Origin: Pseudomonas chlororaphis
GTDB lineage: Bacteria; Pseudomonadota; Gammaproteobacteria; Pseudomonadales; Pseudomonadaceae
DNA length: 64,000 nt
Assembly: GCA_001023535.1 (NCBI GenBank)
Contig: CP011020.1
Span: 2,121,734-2,185,733 of the forward strand
Direction: 5' to 3'
The notes under the pieces were generated by a model. The model saw only the letters and a list, made by a program, of their open reading frames with translations, did no database searches and was not told the origin of the DNA. Shown in pieces: positions 62,752 to 64,000 of the stretch (its first letter is position 1; each line of letters opens with the position of its first letter). A program made the translations under genes and the position numbers.

Positions 62752-63567
62752 TCAGGCATCCAATAACGCGCGGGCAAGGGTCTGCAGTTTACGGGTGAGC
62801 GGCCCAACCGACCAGCGTGCCGAACCACATGCGCGCACGGGCCACACGCCATAGACGCTGTTGCAGACGAAGACTTCATCGGCCTGGTGCAGTTGTTCGA
62901 GGGGAATATCGGTGATGTCGGTGGCGATACCCAGGGACTCGGCTTGAAACAATAATTCCGCGCGCATCACCCCGGCCACGCCGCAGCGGCTCAGGTCCGC
63001 GGTGATCAATGCGCCATCGCGCACCAGGAACAGGTTGCTGAACACCCCTTCGATCACTCGCCCGGACGCATCCAGCATGAGGCCTTCGGTGTACTGTGCA
63101 TCGGTCCATTCGGCCCGGGCCAGCACCTGCTCCAGGCGATTGAGGTGCTTGAGGCCTGCGAGCAAGGGCTGCTCGGACAAGCGTACGGTACAGGGAAACA
63201 GATGCACGCCTTGTTCGGCATGGGCGGCAGGATAAGCCGGCGGCGGGTTACCCTGCAGGATGCGTCGTACCGGGGCGGATGGGTCCGTCGCATAACCGCG
63301 CAGGCTGTCGCCGCGGGTCACGATCAACTTCAGCACGCCGTCACCCAGCCTTAGGGCGTAGGCCTCCAGCTCGATGCTCAGCGCCACCGGGTCAACCTTC
63401 AGCGCCAGCCGCCGGCAGCCATTTTCCAGGCGTTGCAGGTGGCGCGCCAGCAGCAGCGGTCGGCCGCCGCGCACGGCGATGGTTTCAAACACCCCATCGC
63501 CATAAGCCAGGCCGCGATCTTTCAGCGACAGGACGTCGGCCGGCAGACCGTCGACCCAGCTCTCCAT
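62752..63567 (-). CDS. pabC: aminodeoxychorismate lyase
   Basis: 271 residues, class IV aminotransferase fold. The PLP lysine is in GLKHLNRLEQV (about 140) and the loop EGVFSNLFLVRDG follows. It converts aminodeoxychorismate to p-aminobenzoate and pyruvate for folate. ATG 63567 is used, overlapping the fabF stop by one base (TGATG); the alternative TTG at 63570 is less likely. Confidence 0.92.
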   Translation of the reverse strand: MESWVDGLPADVLSLKDRGLAYGDGVFETIAVRGGRPLLLARHLQRLENGCRRLALKVDPVALSIELEAYALRLGDGVLKLIVTRGDSLRGYATDPSAPVRRILQGNPPPAYPAAHAEQGVHLFPCTVRLSEQPLLAGLKHLNRLEQVLARAEWTDAQYTEGLMLDASGRVIEGVFSNLFLVRDGALITADLSRCGVAGVMRAELLFQAESLGIATDITDIPLEQLHQADEVFVCNSVYGVWPVRACGSARWSVGPLTRKLQTLARALLDA

Positions 63568-64000
63568 CAACCGGCGAACCGGCGGAACACCAGCGAGCCG
63601 TTGGTCCCACCGAAGCCGAAGGAGTTGGACAACACCACGTCGATGTCCATGCCGCGGGCCGTGTGCGGCACGAAGTCCAGGTCGCAGCCTTCGTCCGGCT
63701 CGTCCAGGTTGATGGTCGGCGGCGCCACCTGGCTGTTGATCGCCAGCACGCTGAAGATCGCTTCAACCGCCCCTGCCGCACCCAGCAGGTGACCGGTCAT
63801 GGACTTGGTCGAACTGACCGCCAGCTTGTAGGCGTGATCGCCGAACACCGTCTTGATCGCCTGCGCCTCGGCCAGGTCGCCGGCCGGGGTCGAGGTGCCG
63901 TGGGCGTTGATGTACTGCACCTGGTCGCCATTGATCTTAGCGTCACGCAGGGCGTTGGCGATGCAGCGGGCCGCACCGGCGCCATCGGCGGGTGGCGAGG
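63567..64000 (-). CDS. fabF: beta-ketoacyl-ACP synthase II, C-terminal part
   Basis: The C-terminal 144 residues, open to the window edge. The first catalytic His is in [12 protein letters not shown], the second in [30 protein letters not shown] closes the thiolase fold. It elongates acyl-ACP (including palmitoleate to vaccenate) in fatty-acid synthesis. The active Cys lies outside the window. It is the first gene of the fabF-pabC-mltG-tmk-holB-pilZ-tatD unit as seen here. Confidence 0.93.
   Translation of the reverse strand, partial: SPPADGAGAARCIANALRDAKINGDQVQYINAHGTSTPAGDLAEAQAIKTVFGDHAYKLAVSSTKSMTGHLLGAAGAVEAIFSVLAINSQVAPPTINLDEPDEGCDLDFVPHTARGMDIDVVLSNSFGFGGTNGSLVFRRFAG

Overview
This window looks like chromosomal DNA of a fluorescent-group Pseudomonas. 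The evidence is high GC, dense short-gap operons, the block fabF-pabC-mltG-tmk-holB-pilZ-tatD followed by an RgsA-like sRNA position, etfBA divergent from the ETF:ubiquinone oxidoreductase gene, and many REP/REPIN palindromes with GTGGGAGCGGGC or GTGGCGAGGG arms. I see no prophage, IS transposase or CRISPR array. Both window edges cut genes: a GMC oxidoreductase on the left and fabF on the right.

Layout. 1-2.7 kb: end of a sugar/polysaccharide cluster (GMC oxidoreductase, wecB, glycosyltransferase). 2.9-6.0 kb: HscC-type Hsp70 with its own J-domain membrane protein. 6.1-9.0 kb: periplasmic binding protein, azlCD (azlC appears frameshifted near its 5' end) and a divergent LysR regulator. 9.1-14.6 kb: a catabolic cluster (2-hydroxyacid dehydrogenase, SDR, FAH-family hydrolase, MFS carrier) with a divergent AraC regulator. 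14.7-17.3 kb: exported alpha/beta hydrolase, DUF1206 and NTF2-like proteins. 17.5-19.4 kb: a 550-residue orphan protein preceded by a close match to a HrpL-dependent hrp box, a candidate type III effector, lying on the 3' side of tRNA-Ser(GGA). 19.6-27 kb: crotonase-like protein, plsC, corA, glutamine amidotransferase, and a two-gene beta-oxidation operon. 27.3-34.7 kb: a 31-residue membrane peptide, an exported cytochrome c, small conserved proteins, a MocR regulator, an OmpA/DUF4398 lipoprotein pair and another periplasmic binding protein.

34.8-41 kb: etfA/etfB and the divergent ETF:ubiquinone oxidoreductase gene, separated by a 174-bp MITE-like element and a promoter carrying a PsrA-like palindrome, then AraC plus a zinc alcohol dehydrogenase. 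41-46.3 kb: a galactonate operon (dgoK-dgoA-dgoD-MFS-IclR). 48.7-55.1 kb: araFGH sugar ABC importer, an SDR sugar dehydrogenase, a SMP-30 lactonase and a FadR-type GntR regulator. Import (AraFGH), oxidation (SDR), lactone opening (SMP-30), dehydration (DgoD), phosphorylation (DgoK) and cleavage (DgoA) together would form a complete De Ley-Doudoroff route for galactose-like sugars. The sequence supports shared control: the dgoK and SDR promoters are near-duplicates with identical spacing, and a 14-bp motif is repeated at the gntR and araF promoters.

55.3-64 kb: DUF1285 and DUF4823 proteins, moaA, a TetR regulator, the RgsA-like sRNA and the tatD-to-fabF block.

The items most worth following up are the candidate effector with its hrp box, the duplicated dgo/SDR promoter-leader module with a 43-codon leader ORF, the frameshifted azlC, the MITE-like element and the unassigned catabolic cluster.
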